6,744 nucleotides of DNA from Actinomycetes bacterium (GCA_025464025.1 JAODBP010000258.1:1-6744); one strand, 5' to 3'. Shown: positions 1-6,283, numbered from the stretch's first letter. The notes: a model not told the origin generated them from the sequence alone. Program-made: numbers and translations.

Positions 1-262
1 CCACCGACTGCTCGGCGATGGCCCGGGCCCGGGACTCGACGATCCGGGCGTCGCCGGTGGCGTAGAAGTGGTCGAGGTCGATGGCCCGGGTCGCCACGTC
101 GTTGGCCGCGGCCGACGCAGCATCGGCGAGGCCACGCCGGCCGTGCTCCGACCCTCGACCGGCGAGGTGTGGCTCTTCGCCCGCTGGTCGGCCGACGGCG
201 CACCGGAAGCCGGCCGTTCGGCCACGACCGTGGCCGGCGCCACCACGGCGCGGGTCCGCCAT
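1..262 (-). CDS. Unrecognised protein, N-terminal part, runs off the left edge
   Basis: A stop-free minus-strand frame leaves the window at base 1. In its last 28 codons (about bases 2-85) every third position is G or C, the first position is about 70% GC and the second about 50%. That is the signature of real coding sequence in this GC-rich genome. The peptide there includes AIDLDHFYATGDARIVES and is amphipathic and helix-like; I do not recognise the family. The start is uncertain. ATG at 262-260 is the only ATG in frame, but the codons between 262 and about 143 show weaker third-position bias (about 70%), so the true start may lie nearer 97-140, for example GTG at 97-95. No clear Shine-Dalgarno sequence precedes either. 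It follows hemW in the same direction and could be the next gene of that operon. Direct evidence is limited to codon bias and the open frame. Confidence 0.4.
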   Translation of the reverse strand, partial: MADPRRGGAGHGRGRTAGFRCAVGRPAGEEPHLAGRGSEHGRRGLADAASAAANDVATRAIDLDHFYATGDARIVESRARAIAEQSV

Positions 263-325
263 GCCGACGCCTGCGACCGCTTGGTCGTGTCGTCGGCCGA
301 CGGTCAGTCGACGACGGTCGGCTGA
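143..325 (+). CDS. Possible short ORF or C-terminal gene remnant, convergent with hemW
   Basis: A plus-strand frame open from base 2 ends at TGA 323-325, overlapping the 3' end of hemW by 22 bp. From about 143 to the stop, roughly nine in ten third positions are G or C. The peptide looks protein-like (PSTGEVWLFARW, then ACDRLVVSSADG near the end) and faintly resembles the aspartate/glycine-rich strands of FG-GAP or VCBS propeller repeats, though the resemblance is too weak to assign. Before 143 the codon signal switches to the minus strand, so a complete gene from base 2 is unlikely. GTG at 143 would give 60 residues, and no convincing ribosome binding site was seen. The same third-position bias would also fit a minus-strand frame here, but that frame gives an R/S/A/P-rich shadow-like peptide. 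It may be a small gene, a decayed C-terminus, or chance. Confidence 0.25.
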   Translation: MLRPSTGEVWLFARWSADGAPEAGRSATTVAGATTARVRHADACDRLVVSSADGQSTTVG

Positions 326-1395
326 CGCAGGCGGAGGGCGACCTCGTTGGCCAGCAGCCGGCCCCGGAGGGTCAGCACGAGCCGGTCGCCGTCCGGTGCG
401 ACCAGGCCCTCGAGCTCGTCGGCGTCGAGAGCGGCGGCCGGCACGCCCTCCCGCATCCGCAGGGCGAGCTGCAACCCCTCGAGGGCGCGCTCCTCCGGGC
501 CGAGCTCCTCGCCGGCCGCCTCCACCGACTCACCGGCCGCCACCAGCGCCATCCAGCGCTCCGGCGTCCGCACGTTCCACCACCGGCGCCCGGCCCGGTG
601 CGAGTGGGCGGCGCAGCCCACCCCGAGGTAGTCGCCCTGCGACCAGTAGAGGCGGTTGTGCCGGCACTCGTGGCCGGGCCGAGCCCAGTTCGAGACCTCG
701 TAGTTGGCCAGCCCGGCCGCGGTGAGCAGCACCTCGGCCAGCTCGTACTTCTCGGCTTGGTCGTCGTCGTCGGGGAACCGGGCCGGGTCGTTCGCCAGTG
801 GCGTGCCGGCTTCGACGGTGAGGCCGTAGGCGCTCACGTGGGGCGGGCCGAGCTCGAGGGCGGCGGTGAGGGTGGTGCGCCAGTCGTCGACCGACTCCCC
901 CACCGACCCGTAGATGAGGTCCATGTTCCAGGAGTCGAAGCCGACGGCCTCGATCGCCTCGGCCGAACGGCGCACGTTGTCCGGGTCGTGGCTCCGCCCC
1001 AGCGTGGCCAGCACGTGCGGCACCATCGACTGCACGCCCAGCGACACCCGGTTGACCCCTGCAGCGCGGTAGCCGGCGAGCTTCGCCTCGTCGATGGTGT
1101 CGGGGTTGCACTCGATGCTGACCTCGGCACCGTCGACACGCGGCACCTCGGCCAGCACGCGGGCCAGCTGGTCGGGCGAGAGAAGCGACGGCGTGCCGCC
1201 CCCGAGGAAGACGCTCGTCGCCCGGGCCGGCGCCGACCGGCGCAGGTCGTCGACCAGGCCGGACACGTACTCGTCGAGGAGGTGACCCCGGTCGTCCCAG
1301 GTGGCGAAGGCGCAGTAGTCGCAGCGCCGGGTGCAGAACGGGACGTGGAGGTAGACCCCGAAGTCCCTACTGGACGAGGCGGAGCCCCAGCTCAT
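304..1395 (-). CDS. hemW: HemW, radical SAM heme chaperone (HemN-like family)
   Basis: The 363-residue protein is a HemW-type radical SAM protein. The [4Fe-4S]/SAM site CTRRCDYC (CX3CX2C) is at residues 21-28, and the SAM-binding GGGTPS is at 65-70. The HemW heme-binding motif HNRLYW is at 246-251, and the C-terminal HemN domain ends with a winged-helix-like segment (LTLRGRLLANEV, about 341-352). The residue two after the last cluster cysteine is F30, whereas true coproporphyrinogen dehydrogenase HemN has a fourth cysteine there (CX3CX2CXC). With HNxxYW, this favours HemW, which binds heme and delivers it to hemoproteins, over an oxygen-independent coproporphyrinogen oxidase. Length is close to the usual 370-380. 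The chosen ATG lies inside the end of the bldD-like gene (29-bp overlap) with only a weak GAAG upstream, so translation is probably coupled. In many Gram-positive bacteria hemW lies between lepA and hrcA; here it is at the far end of the cluster. Confidence 0.95.
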   Translation of the reverse strand: MSWGSASSSRDFGVYLHVPFCTRRCDYCAFATWDDRGHLLDEYVSGLVDDLRRSAPARATSVFLGGGTPSLLSPDQLARVLAEVPRVDGAEVSIECNPDTIDEAKLAGYRAAGVNRVSLGVQSMVPHVLATLGRSHDPDNVRRSAEAIEAVGFDSWNMDLIYGSVGESVDDWRTTLTAALELGPPHVSAYGLTVEAGTPLANDPARFPDDDDQAEKYELAEVLLTAAGLANYEVSNWARPGHECRHNRLYWSQGDYLGVGCAAHSHRAGRRWWNVRTPERWMALVAAGESVEAAGEELGPEERALEGLQLALRMREGVPAAALDADELEGLVAPDGDRLVLTLRGRLLANEVALRLRQPTVVD

Positions 1396-1921
1396 CGAGC
1401 TTCGCGCGGGCGCTGTCGGGCACCGTGTCGAGGAGGCAGGCGATGGCCCGGAGGTCGTCGCGGCGGATGGTGAGCATCCGGCCGTTGAAGTCGCCCCGCT
1501 GGATCTGGATCATCCCGAGGTAGCGGGCCAGGAGCTGGGCCTCGGTGCTGTCCATCTCGCTCAGGCGGTGGAGGTCGATCGTCACCGGCAGCTCGTCGGC
1601 CTGGCGACCGGCGGAGATCGTGCCCTCGTCGAGGTCGATCACGGCGTCGGCGCTCTGGTCGTCGTCGTCACGGGGCAGCAGCTGGTCGACCGGCACGCTG
1701 TAGAAGCGGGCCAGGCGCTGCAGGCGGGGCACGGAGATGGCCCGCTCACCCCGCTCGTAGGCCCCCAGCACGGAGGCCTTGAACTCCTGGTCGGAGCCGG
1801 CCTCGACGTCTTGGAGCGACAGGCGCTTCTGCTTGCGGATCGCCCGCAGGCGCCCACCGACCTTGACGGCATACGTCAGGTCGGCCACATCGGCGGTCTC
1901 GAGCTCGTTGTTGATGGCCAT
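1367..1921 (-). CDS. bldD: BldD-like transcriptional regulator with cyclic-di-GMP signature
   Basis: The 184-residue protein aligns by eye along its length with Streptomyces BldD (167 aa). An XRE-type helix-turn-helix occupies about residues 21-82 (GGRLRAIRKQKRLSL, then VLGAYERGERAISVPRL and FYSVPVDQLLP). An acidic linker (about 83-110) leads to the C-terminal domain (111-184). That domain carries RGD at 142-144, eight residues, then RRDD at 153-156, matching the BldD c-di-GMP motif RxD-x8-RxxD (Streptomyces: RGD-x8-RQDD). In Streptomyces, c-di-GMP-bridged BldD dimers repress sporulation genes during vegetative growth; whether this organism develops is unknown. The start ATG has GGGAAG about 10 nt upstream. 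The N-terminus is about 17 residues longer than in Streptomyces. The gene lies 50 nt after rsmE and overlaps hemW by 29 bp, so it is probably in the hrcA operon, perhaps with its own promoter in the 50-nt gap. Family confidence is high; orthology and c-di-GMP binding are inferred. Confidence 0.88.
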   Translation of the reverse strand: MAINNELETADVADLTYAVKVGGRLRAIRKQKRLSLQDVEAGSDQEFKASVLGAYERGERAISVPRLQRLARFYSVPVDQLLPRDDDDQSADAVIDLDEGTISAGRQADELPVTIDLHRLSEMDSTEAQLLARYLGMIQIQRGDFNGRMLTIRRDDLRAIACLLDTVPDSARAKLDELGLRLVQ

Positions 1922-1954
1922 TTGTCCGCTACTTCCCGGTTCGTCCGGCGATTT

Positions 1955-1973
1955 GAGACCACGCTACGTGCTC
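1955..1973. promoter_or_regulatory. Small palindrome in the rsmE-bldD gap, possible operator
   Basis: CACG-CTA-CGTG (1960-1970) is a perfect 4-bp inverted repeat with a 3-nt centre. It is flanked by GAG (1955-1957) and CTC (1971-1973), which pair if a 2-nt bulge is allowed. It sits in the only sizeable gap within the minus-strand cluster, 34 nt or more before the bldD-like start. On the minus strand TAGCGT across its centre fits a TAnnnT -10 box. It could be an autoregulatory site, a promoter or a weak attenuator, or it could be chance. It does not clearly match the Streptomyces BldD box. Confidence 0.22.
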
Positions 1974-2664
1974 AGGGTACCCGGGGCAATGACCCAGCGT
2001 GATCCACCACGCCGGCACGAAGCGCCCCAAAGAGGGCACCAGCGGTCAACGCGGCGGTCTCGGCACGGAGGACGAAGGGGCCGAGGCCCACCGTCGGCAG
2101 GCCGGCGGACCGCTCCTCGTCGGACCAACCGCCCTCGGGCCCGACCAACACGACCGGCCGCTCCAGGCTCGGCGGACCGCCGCCGGCGTCGGCCAGGCAG
2201 GCGCCGGGGATGGCGGCCGCCAGGGCGAAGTCGACCACGTCGTCGACGACCGGCAGGTGGGCCCGACGGCTCTGCATGGCCGCCTCTCTGGCCACCTTTC
2301 GGAGCCGGGCGATGTGCCGCTCGGCCCGCTCCCCGTCCCAGCGGGCGACCGACCGGGCCGCGGCGAACGGCACGATGCGGTCGACGCCCAGCTCGGTGAG
2401 CTTCTGCACCGCCGTCTCCGGCTTCTCGCCCTTGGTGAGGGCGAAGGCGACGGTGATCGCCGGCACGGGCGCCGGGCGCTCCTCGACCTCGCCCACCGGC
2501 TCGAGCCCCCCGCCCGTGGTGAAGGCGCAGCGCCGCCACCCACCCCGGCCGTCGGCCACCGTGACCTCCTCGCCGACCCGCGTGCGGAGGACCCGCTCGA
2601 GGTGGTGGCGGTCCTCGTCGTCGAGGACGGGCGCCGCCACGTCGGCGACGAAGACGTGGGGCAC
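1972..2664 (-). CDS. rsmE: 16S rRNA (uracil-1498-N3)-methyltransferase RsmE
   Basis: The 230-residue protein is an RsmE SPOUT-class methyltransferase, which methylates N3 of U1498 in 16S rRNA of the 30S subunit using SAM. The N-terminal PUA-like part covers about residues 1-65 (DRHHLERVLRTRVGEEVTVADG). The conserved KGEKPETAVQKLTELGV is at 78-94, RSVARW at 104-109, and the helix with EAAMQSRR at 127-134. The knotted SAM-binding C-terminus has GPEGGWSDEE at 175-184 and LRAETA at 199-204. Length is normal for the family (about 230-250). It starts with GTG, whose first base is the last base of the dnaJ stop (TAGTG), so termination and reinitiation on dnaJ probably drive its translation. The position after hrcA-dnaJ is the common bacterial arrangement. 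Confidence 0.96.
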   Translation of the reverse strand: MPHVFVADVAAPVLDDEDRHHLERVLRTRVGEEVTVADGRGGWRRCAFTTGGGLEPVGEVEERPAPVPAITVAFALTKGEKPETAVQKLTELGVDRIVPFAAARSVARWDGERAERHIARLRKVAREAAMQSRRAHLPVVDDVVDFALAAAIPGACLADAGGGPPSLERPVVLVGPEGGWSDEERSAGLPTVGLGPFVLRAETAALTAGALFGALRAGVVDHAGSLPRVP

Positions 2665-3794
2665 TACTTGAAGGCGCCGCGGATTCGGGACATGAGACCG
2701 TGCTCGGGCGGCGCGACCTCCTCGCCGCGCGCCGCGGCGAGCTGGCGGAGCAGCGCCTCCTGGGCCTCGTCGAGGTCGTCGGGCACGTCGACCACGACGT
2801 GGACGAGCAGGTCGCCCCGGCCCCGTCCGTCGACGTGGGGCACGCCCTTGTGCCGCAGGCGGAACACCCGGCCGCCCTGGGTGCCCGGCGCGATCGACAG
2901 CTCCTCCTGCCCATCGAGCGTGTCGTAGAGGACCGACGCGCCGAGGGTGGCCTGGGTGAAGGGCAGGTGCAGCTCGTCGACCAGGTCGTAGCCGTCACGC
3001 TCGAAGCGCTCGTGGGGCTTGACCCGGAGGTGGACGTAGAGGTCGCCGGGGCCACCCCCGCGCGGTCCGGCCGAGCCCCGGTTGGTGAGGCGCAGGGTCG
3101 TGCCGTCGTCGACGCCGGAGGGCACGTCGACCGTGTAGGTGCGCTCCTCGGTGACCCGACCCTCGCCCCGGCACGACGGGCACGGCTCGGGCACGACCTG
3201 GCCGGCGCCGCCGCACCGGGTGCACGGGCCGGCCGTCACCATCTGGCCGAGGATCGACTGGCGGACCCGTCGGACCTGACCGGCGCCGCCGCACTCGCCA
3301 CACACCTCGGGCGAGGTGCCCGGCTTGGCCCCGCTGGCGTCGCAGGTCGAGCACGGGACGGGCAGGCGCAGCGAGAGGTCCTTGGCCACGCCGAAGACCG
3401 CCTCCTCGAACGTCAGCTCGACGGCGAGCTCCATGTCGGCGCCGCGGGGCGGGCCGGTCGGGCCCCGCTGCCGAGCGCCGCCGAAGGGGCTGCCGCCGGC
3501 GGCGCCGCCGAAGAACGCTTCGAAGATGTCGCCCAGGCCACCGCCACCGGCGAACGGGTCGAAGCCGGCGCCACCGGCCGCGCCCTCCGGGCCGAACTGG
3601 TCGTAGCGGCGACGGCGCTCGGGGTCGGAGAGCGTCTCGTAGGCAAGCGCCACCTCCTTGAACCGCTCCTCGGCCGTCGGGTCGGGGTTCGTGTCCGGGT
3701 GCAGCTCGCGCGCCTGCCGGCGGTAGGCCTTCTTGATCTCGTCCTGGGTCGCAGTGGGCGCGACGCCGAGGAGGCCGTAGTAGTCCGACGCCAT
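2664..3794 (-). CDS. dnaJ: Chaperone protein DnaJ (HrcA-linked, DnaJ2 type)
   Basis: The 376-residue protein is a full type I DnaJ (Hsp40), which binds unfolded clients and stimulates the ATPase of DnaK. The J domain is at residues 4-67 with the essential HPD at 32-34. A Gly/Phe-rich linker spans about 71-118. The zinc-binding region has four CxxC pairs (C148/C151, C165/C168, C191/C194, C205/C208), all cysteines present. The first repeat is CSTCDASG rather than CxxCxGxG, a variation I recall in actinobacterial DnaJ2. Two beta-sandwich client-binding domains follow (about 215-345), then a short tail. It starts 7 nt after the hrcA stop and overlaps the rsmE start by one base. There is no dnaK or grpE next to it; many actinobacteria carry a second dnaJ in the dnaK operon and keep this copy beside hrcA. 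Regulation should follow the CIRCE site before hrcA. Confidence 0.97.
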   Translation of the reverse strand: MASDYYGLLGVAPTATQDEIKKAYRRQARELHPDTNPDPTAEERFKEVALAYETLSDPERRRRYDQFGPEGAAGGAGFDPFAGGGGLGDIFEAFFGGAAGGSPFGGARQRGPTGPPRGADMELAVELTFEEAVFGVAKDLSLRLPVPCSTCDASGAKPGTSPEVCGECGGAGQVRRVRQSILGQMVTAGPCTRCGGAGQVVPEPCPSCRGEGRVTEERTYTVDVPSGVDDGTTLRLTNRGSAGPRGGGPGDLYVHLRVKPHERFERDGYDLVDELHLPFTQATLGASVLYDTLDGQEELSIAPGTQGGRVFRLRHKGVPHVDGRGRGDLLVHVVVDVPDDLDEAQEALLRQLAAARGEEVAPPEHGLMSRIRGAFK

Positions 3795-3801
3795 CCGCTC
3801 G

Positions 3802-4803
3802 CTATCCCTCGCTCAGCCGATGACCCAGGCGGCTGCTCACGATGGCGACCGCGGCGAGGGCCTGGGGGTAGTGCATGCGGGTGGGGCCGAGCACGCCGAT
3901 GGTGCCGGCCCGCTCCCCCTCGACGATGTAGGGGGCCACGATCACCGAGCACTCGGCGAGCGGCTCGAGGCCGTGCTCGGTGCCGATGGCGACCGACAGA
4001 CCACGGTCCATGACGTCGCGCAGGAGGCCCACCACGACATATTGCTGCTCGAGGGCGCCGAGCACGCGACGCACGGTCTCCACCGCGTCGAACGCCACGG
4101 CCATGCGGGAGGCGCCGCCGACGTAGACGTGGTCGGCCTCCTTCTCGTGTCCGCCCGAGAGCGCCCGCACGGCGGCGGCGCACACGTCGTCGAGCTGGGC
4201 GTCGCCTGCGTCGGTGACGACGGGGACGTCGGCCAGCGTCCCGCCGATCAGGCACTTCGACAGGTGCGCGGTCGCCGCCGCCAGCCGCTCGTCGCCGGTG
4301 TCGTCGGCCAGGTCGATGGTGGCCTTCTCCACGACGCCGTTCGAGAGCACGGCGACGACCAGGCCGGTGCGCCCGCCGAGGCCGACGAGCTGGACCGATC
4401 GGATCGTGGCCTGCTCGTGGGGCGGGCCGACGACCACGGCGGCGTAGTCGGTGAGGTTGCTGAGGAGCTGGCTCGTCGAGTGGAGCATGTCCTCGATGGC
4501 GCCGTGGGTGGTGGCGAAGAACGACTTCACCTGCTGGCGGCGAGCCGCGTCGAGCTCGCCCGGACCGACCAGGGAGTCGACGAAGAAGCGGTAGCCCTTG
4601 TCGGTCGGGATGCGGCCGGCCGAGGTGTGGGGCTGGCTGAGGTAGCCCTCCTGCTCGAGCACCACCATGTCGTTGCGGATGGTGGCCGGCGAGACGGCGA
4701 TGCCCTCCCGGCGCGCGACGTGGCCCGAGCCGACGGGCTGCGCCGTCTCGATGTAGCCCTCCACGACCGCACGGAGGATGGCGGCACGTCTCTCGTCGAG
4801 CAT
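3802..4803 (-). CDS. hrcA: Heat-inducible transcription repressor HrcA
   Basis: HrcA represses class I heat-shock genes by binding CIRCE and is itself folded by GroEL. From ATG at 4803 the protein has 333 residues and begins [18 protein letters not shown], the canonical HrcA N-terminus. The winged helix-turn-helix covers about residues 1-72, with [10 protein letters not shown] at 37-46 and [16 protein letters not shown] at 57-72. A GAF-like dimerisation domain with an inserted segment follows, and the C-terminal signature GPTRMHYP is at 306-313. The frame can be extended to a GTG at 4839, but that would put the CIRCE operator inside the coding region and add 12 residues atypical for the family, so 4803 is preferred. 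A weak Shine-Dalgarno-like GAGTG lies 6 nt before the ATG, inside the CIRCE arm. It is the first gene of the cluster and is expected to be autoregulated. Confidence 0.96.
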   Translation of the reverse strand: MLDERRAAILRAVVEGYIETAQPVGSGHVARREGIAVSPATIRNDMVVLEQEGYLSQPHTSAGRIPTDKGYRFFVDSLVGPGELDAARRQQVKSFFATTHGAIEDMLHSTSQLLSNLTDYAAVVVGPPHEQATIRSVQLVGLGGRTGLVVAVLSNGVVEKATIDLADDTGDERLAAATAHLSKCLIGGTLADVPVVTDAGDAQLDDVCAAAVRALSGGHEKEADHVYVGGASRMAVAFDAVETVRRVLGALEQQYVVVGLLRDVMDRGLSVAIGTEHGLEPLAECSVIVAPYIVEGERAGTIGVLGPTRMHYPQALAAVAIVSSRLGHRLSEG

Positions 4804-4805
4804 CG

Positions 4806-4832
4806 TTGGCACTCGATGGTACCGACTGCCAA
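4806..4832. promoter_or_regulatory. CIRCE operator, HrcA binding site
   Basis: Read on the plus strand the arms are TTGGCACTC, a 9-nt spacer, and GACTGCCAA. The CIRCE consensus is TTAGCACTC-N9-GAGTGCTAA, so 15 of 18 arm positions match and the spacer has the exact length. The two arms pair at 8 of 9 positions. The element ends 2 nt before the hrcA ATG. Its position and spacing, next to an intact hrcA, make chance very unlikely. Confidence 0.92.
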
Positions 4833-4847
4833 CCGCCACACGCGGTT
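4831..4847. repeat. Perfect 6-bp inverted repeat between CIRCE and doxX
   Basis: AACCGC (4831-4836) and GCGGTT (4842-4847) are perfect reverse complements separated by CACAC. The left arm shares its first two bases with the end of CIRCE. It could be a second operator or form a hairpin in an hrcA leader transcript. Short GC-rich inverted repeats are common by chance in such genomes, so the function is uncertain. Confidence 0.3.
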
Positions 4848-4857
4848 CACCGTCACC

Positions 4858-4863
4858 TAACGT
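4858..4863 (+). promoter_or_regulatory. Possible -10 box for a near-leaderless doxX transcript
   Basis: TAACGT fits the TAnnnT form of actinobacterial housekeeping -10 elements and ends 8 nt before the doxX ATG. Transcription would then begin almost at the start codon. No Shine-Dalgarno sequence is visible before that ATG, which agrees with leaderless translation. The -35 region is poor (GCCACA at 4835-4840, 17-nt spacing). This is inference from position and a six-base match. Confidence 0.3.
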
Positions 4864-4871
4864 CCGCGCCC

Positions 4872-5411
4872 ATGAGCAGCGCAGATCTGAACGCGGTCAA
4901 CCTCGCCCTCCTGGCGTTCCGGGTGGCCGTCGGCATCGTGTTCCTCGCCCACGGCATCAACCACATCTTCCGGGGCGGCAAGATCAAGGGCACCGCCGGC
5001 TGGTTCGAGAGCCTGGGCATGAAGCCCGGCATCCTCCACGCCTGGATGGCGAGCATCGTCGAGGTCGCCGCCGGCGCCATGCTCGTGCTCGGGCTCGGCA
5101 TGCCGCTGGCCGGCGCCGGCGTGATCGGCACCATGCTCGTGGCGCTCATCACCAACCACCGCAAGAACGGCTTCTTCATCTTCCGGCCGGGCGAGGGCTA
5201 CGAGTACGTGATGACGCTGATCTTCTGCGGCGTGGCGCTCGGCACGGTCGGCGCCGGCGAGTGGGGCCTCGACCACGTGCTGTTCAACGGCGACGACATC
5301 CGCCTCTTCAGCGACCTCACCGGCATGCCCGGCTTGCTCGTCACCGCCATCGGCGGCTTCGGCGGCGGCCTCCTCCTCCTCGCCACCTTCTGGCGCCCCG
5401 AGAAGAAGTAG
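4872..5411 (+). CDS. DoxX family membrane protein
   Basis: The 179-residue integral membrane protein fits the DoxX/DoxD-like family. The first membrane helix is at about residues 9-28 and carries the family-typical R17 and the following FLAHGINHIFRG (24-35). WFESLGM (44-50) comes before the second helix (about 57-76, with E64 inside it). Further helices lie at about 79-95, 112-129 and 153-173. Most DoxX proteins have four helices; the last one here may be an addition. Family members are linked to redox or sulfur chemistry (DoxD is a thiosulfate:quinone oxidoreductase subunit), but most, including this one, have no known substrate. ATG at 4872 is chosen because the family pattern starts just after it; the frame extends upstream to a TTG at 4806, inside CIRCE. 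It is the first gene of a two-gene unit, with the dehydrogenase starting 5 nt after its stop. Confidence 0.88.
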   Translation: MSSADLNAVNLALLAFRVAVGIVFLAHGINHIFRGGKIKGTAGWFESLGMKPGILHAWMASIVEVAAGAMLVLGLGMPLAGAGVIGTMLVALITNHRKNGFFIFRPGEGYEYVMTLIFCGVALGTVGAGEWGLDHVLFNGDDIRLFSDLTGMPGLLVTAIGGFGGGLLLLATFWRPEKK

Positions 5412-5416
5412 CCGAC

Positions 5417-6277
5417 GTGCACGTGGGTGCGCTCACGGGCAAGGCCGTCGTCATCACCGGTGCCGGCGGCGGGCTTGGGCGGGCGTACGCCCTGCACGCC
5501 GGCGCGGCCGGTGGGCAGGTGATCGTGAACGACGTCGACGGCGAACGAGCCGATGCCGTCGTCGCGGAGATCCGCACCCTCGGTGGCACGGCGTTCCCCA
5601 GCGCCAACTCGGTGACGGAGTGGGAGGGCGCCGCCGCCATCGTGGCCGACTGCCGCGACGCCTTCGGGCGGATCGACGGTCTCGTGAACAACGCCGGCGT
5701 CAACCTCGAGGGTGGGCAGGGCGGGGACGATGAGCACCGGCTCCGACTGACCGTCGAGGTCAACCTGCTCGGCGCGCTGTTCGTGGGCGAGCACGCCATC
5801 ACCGCCATGAAGGCGCAGCGCTCGGGCAGCATCGTCAACATCTCGTCGGCCGCCCACCTCGGGATCCCCGGCGTCGCCGCCTACGGCGCGACCAAGGGCG
5901 CCCTCGCCTCGCTGACGTACTGCTGGGCCCTCGACCTCCGGGCCCACGGCGTGCGGGTGAACGGCTACCTGCCCCAGGGCCAGACGCCGGGGTCCCATGC
6001 CGTCGAGGACGAGCGGCTGGTGGCACTCGTGCAGGGCCAGCCGACGCCGGAGGACAACGCCGCGCTCGTGACCTACCTCCTGGGCGACGCCAGTGCGGGC
6101 GTCACCGGCCAGGTGATCGCCCGCTGGAACGACTCCCTCGTCGTCCTCGCCCCGCCCGACCTCACGGAGCACGGCGTCGCCGCCGACGCGTGGCCCACCG
6201 ACGTGGTGGAGGGGCGCTTCGACCCCGTGCTGCGGTCCGGGCTGCAACCCCTCGGTGATCCCCGCTTTCGCGTCTGA
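5417..6277 (+). CDS. Short-chain dehydrogenase/reductase (SDR family)
   Basis: The 286-residue protein is a classical SDR with a Rossmann fold. The cofactor loop TGAGGGLG is at residues 14-21, D39 at the end of strand 2 (IVNDVD) suggests NAD(H) preference, NNAG is at 91-94, and the catalytic set is N116, S143 or S144, Y156 and K160 (YGATK). The VND start of the second loop recalls the 3-hydroxyacyl-CoA dehydrogenase domain of MFE-2-like enzymes, but the substrate cannot be assigned. After the active site, the usual N-x-I-x-P-G reads VNGYLPQG (181-188), with a glutamine inserted before the glycine. The protein also runs about 45-50 residues beyond the conserved TGQV (230-233). GTG at 5417 is the likely start (GTG at 5423 is possible), with purine-rich GAGAAGAAG at the end of doxX as a potential ribosome binding site. 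It is almost certainly co-transcribed with doxX. Confidence 0.9.
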   Translation: MHVGALTGKAVVITGAGGGLGRAYALHAGAAGGQVIVNDVDGERADAVVAEIRTLGGTAFPSANSVTEWEGAAAIVADCRDAFGRIDGLVNNAGVNLEGGQGGDDEHRLRLTVEVNLLGALFVGEHAITAMKAQRSGSIVNISSAAHLGIPGVAAYGATKGALASLTYCWALDLRAHGVRVNGYLPQGQTPGSHAVEDERLVALVQGQPTPEDNAALVTYLLGDASAGVTGQVIARWNDSLVVLAPPDLTEHGVAADAWPTDVVEGRFDPVLRSGLQPLGDPRFRV

Positions 6278-6283
6278 CCGAGC

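Noticed and set aside
304..1395. Calling this gene hemN (coproporphyrinogen dehydrogenase)
   Set aside because: The fourth cysteine of CX3CX2CXC is absent (F30) and the HemW-specific HNxxYW motif is present.
169..1473. Long plus-strand open frame opposite hemW
   Set aside because: It is an antisense shadow produced by high GC content; hemW on the minus strand has all family motifs.
3475..3590. GCC/GGC-rich repetitive stretch
   Set aside because: It encodes the Gly/Phe-rich linker of DnaJ and is not an independent DNA repeat.
2700..4013. Long plus-strand open frame opposite dnaJ and the end of hrcA
   Set aside because: It spans two firmly identified minus-strand genes, and its peptide has the Gly/Arg/Ala/Val-rich composition typical of shadow frames.
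3820..4860. Plus-strand open frame opposite hrcA
   Set aside because: The HrcA motifs on the minus strand explain this region completely.
4778..5416. Upstream extension of the SDR frame through doxX
   Set aside because: It is out of frame with the DoxX protein, gives an Arg/His-rich peptide, and the SDR fold begins only after 5417.
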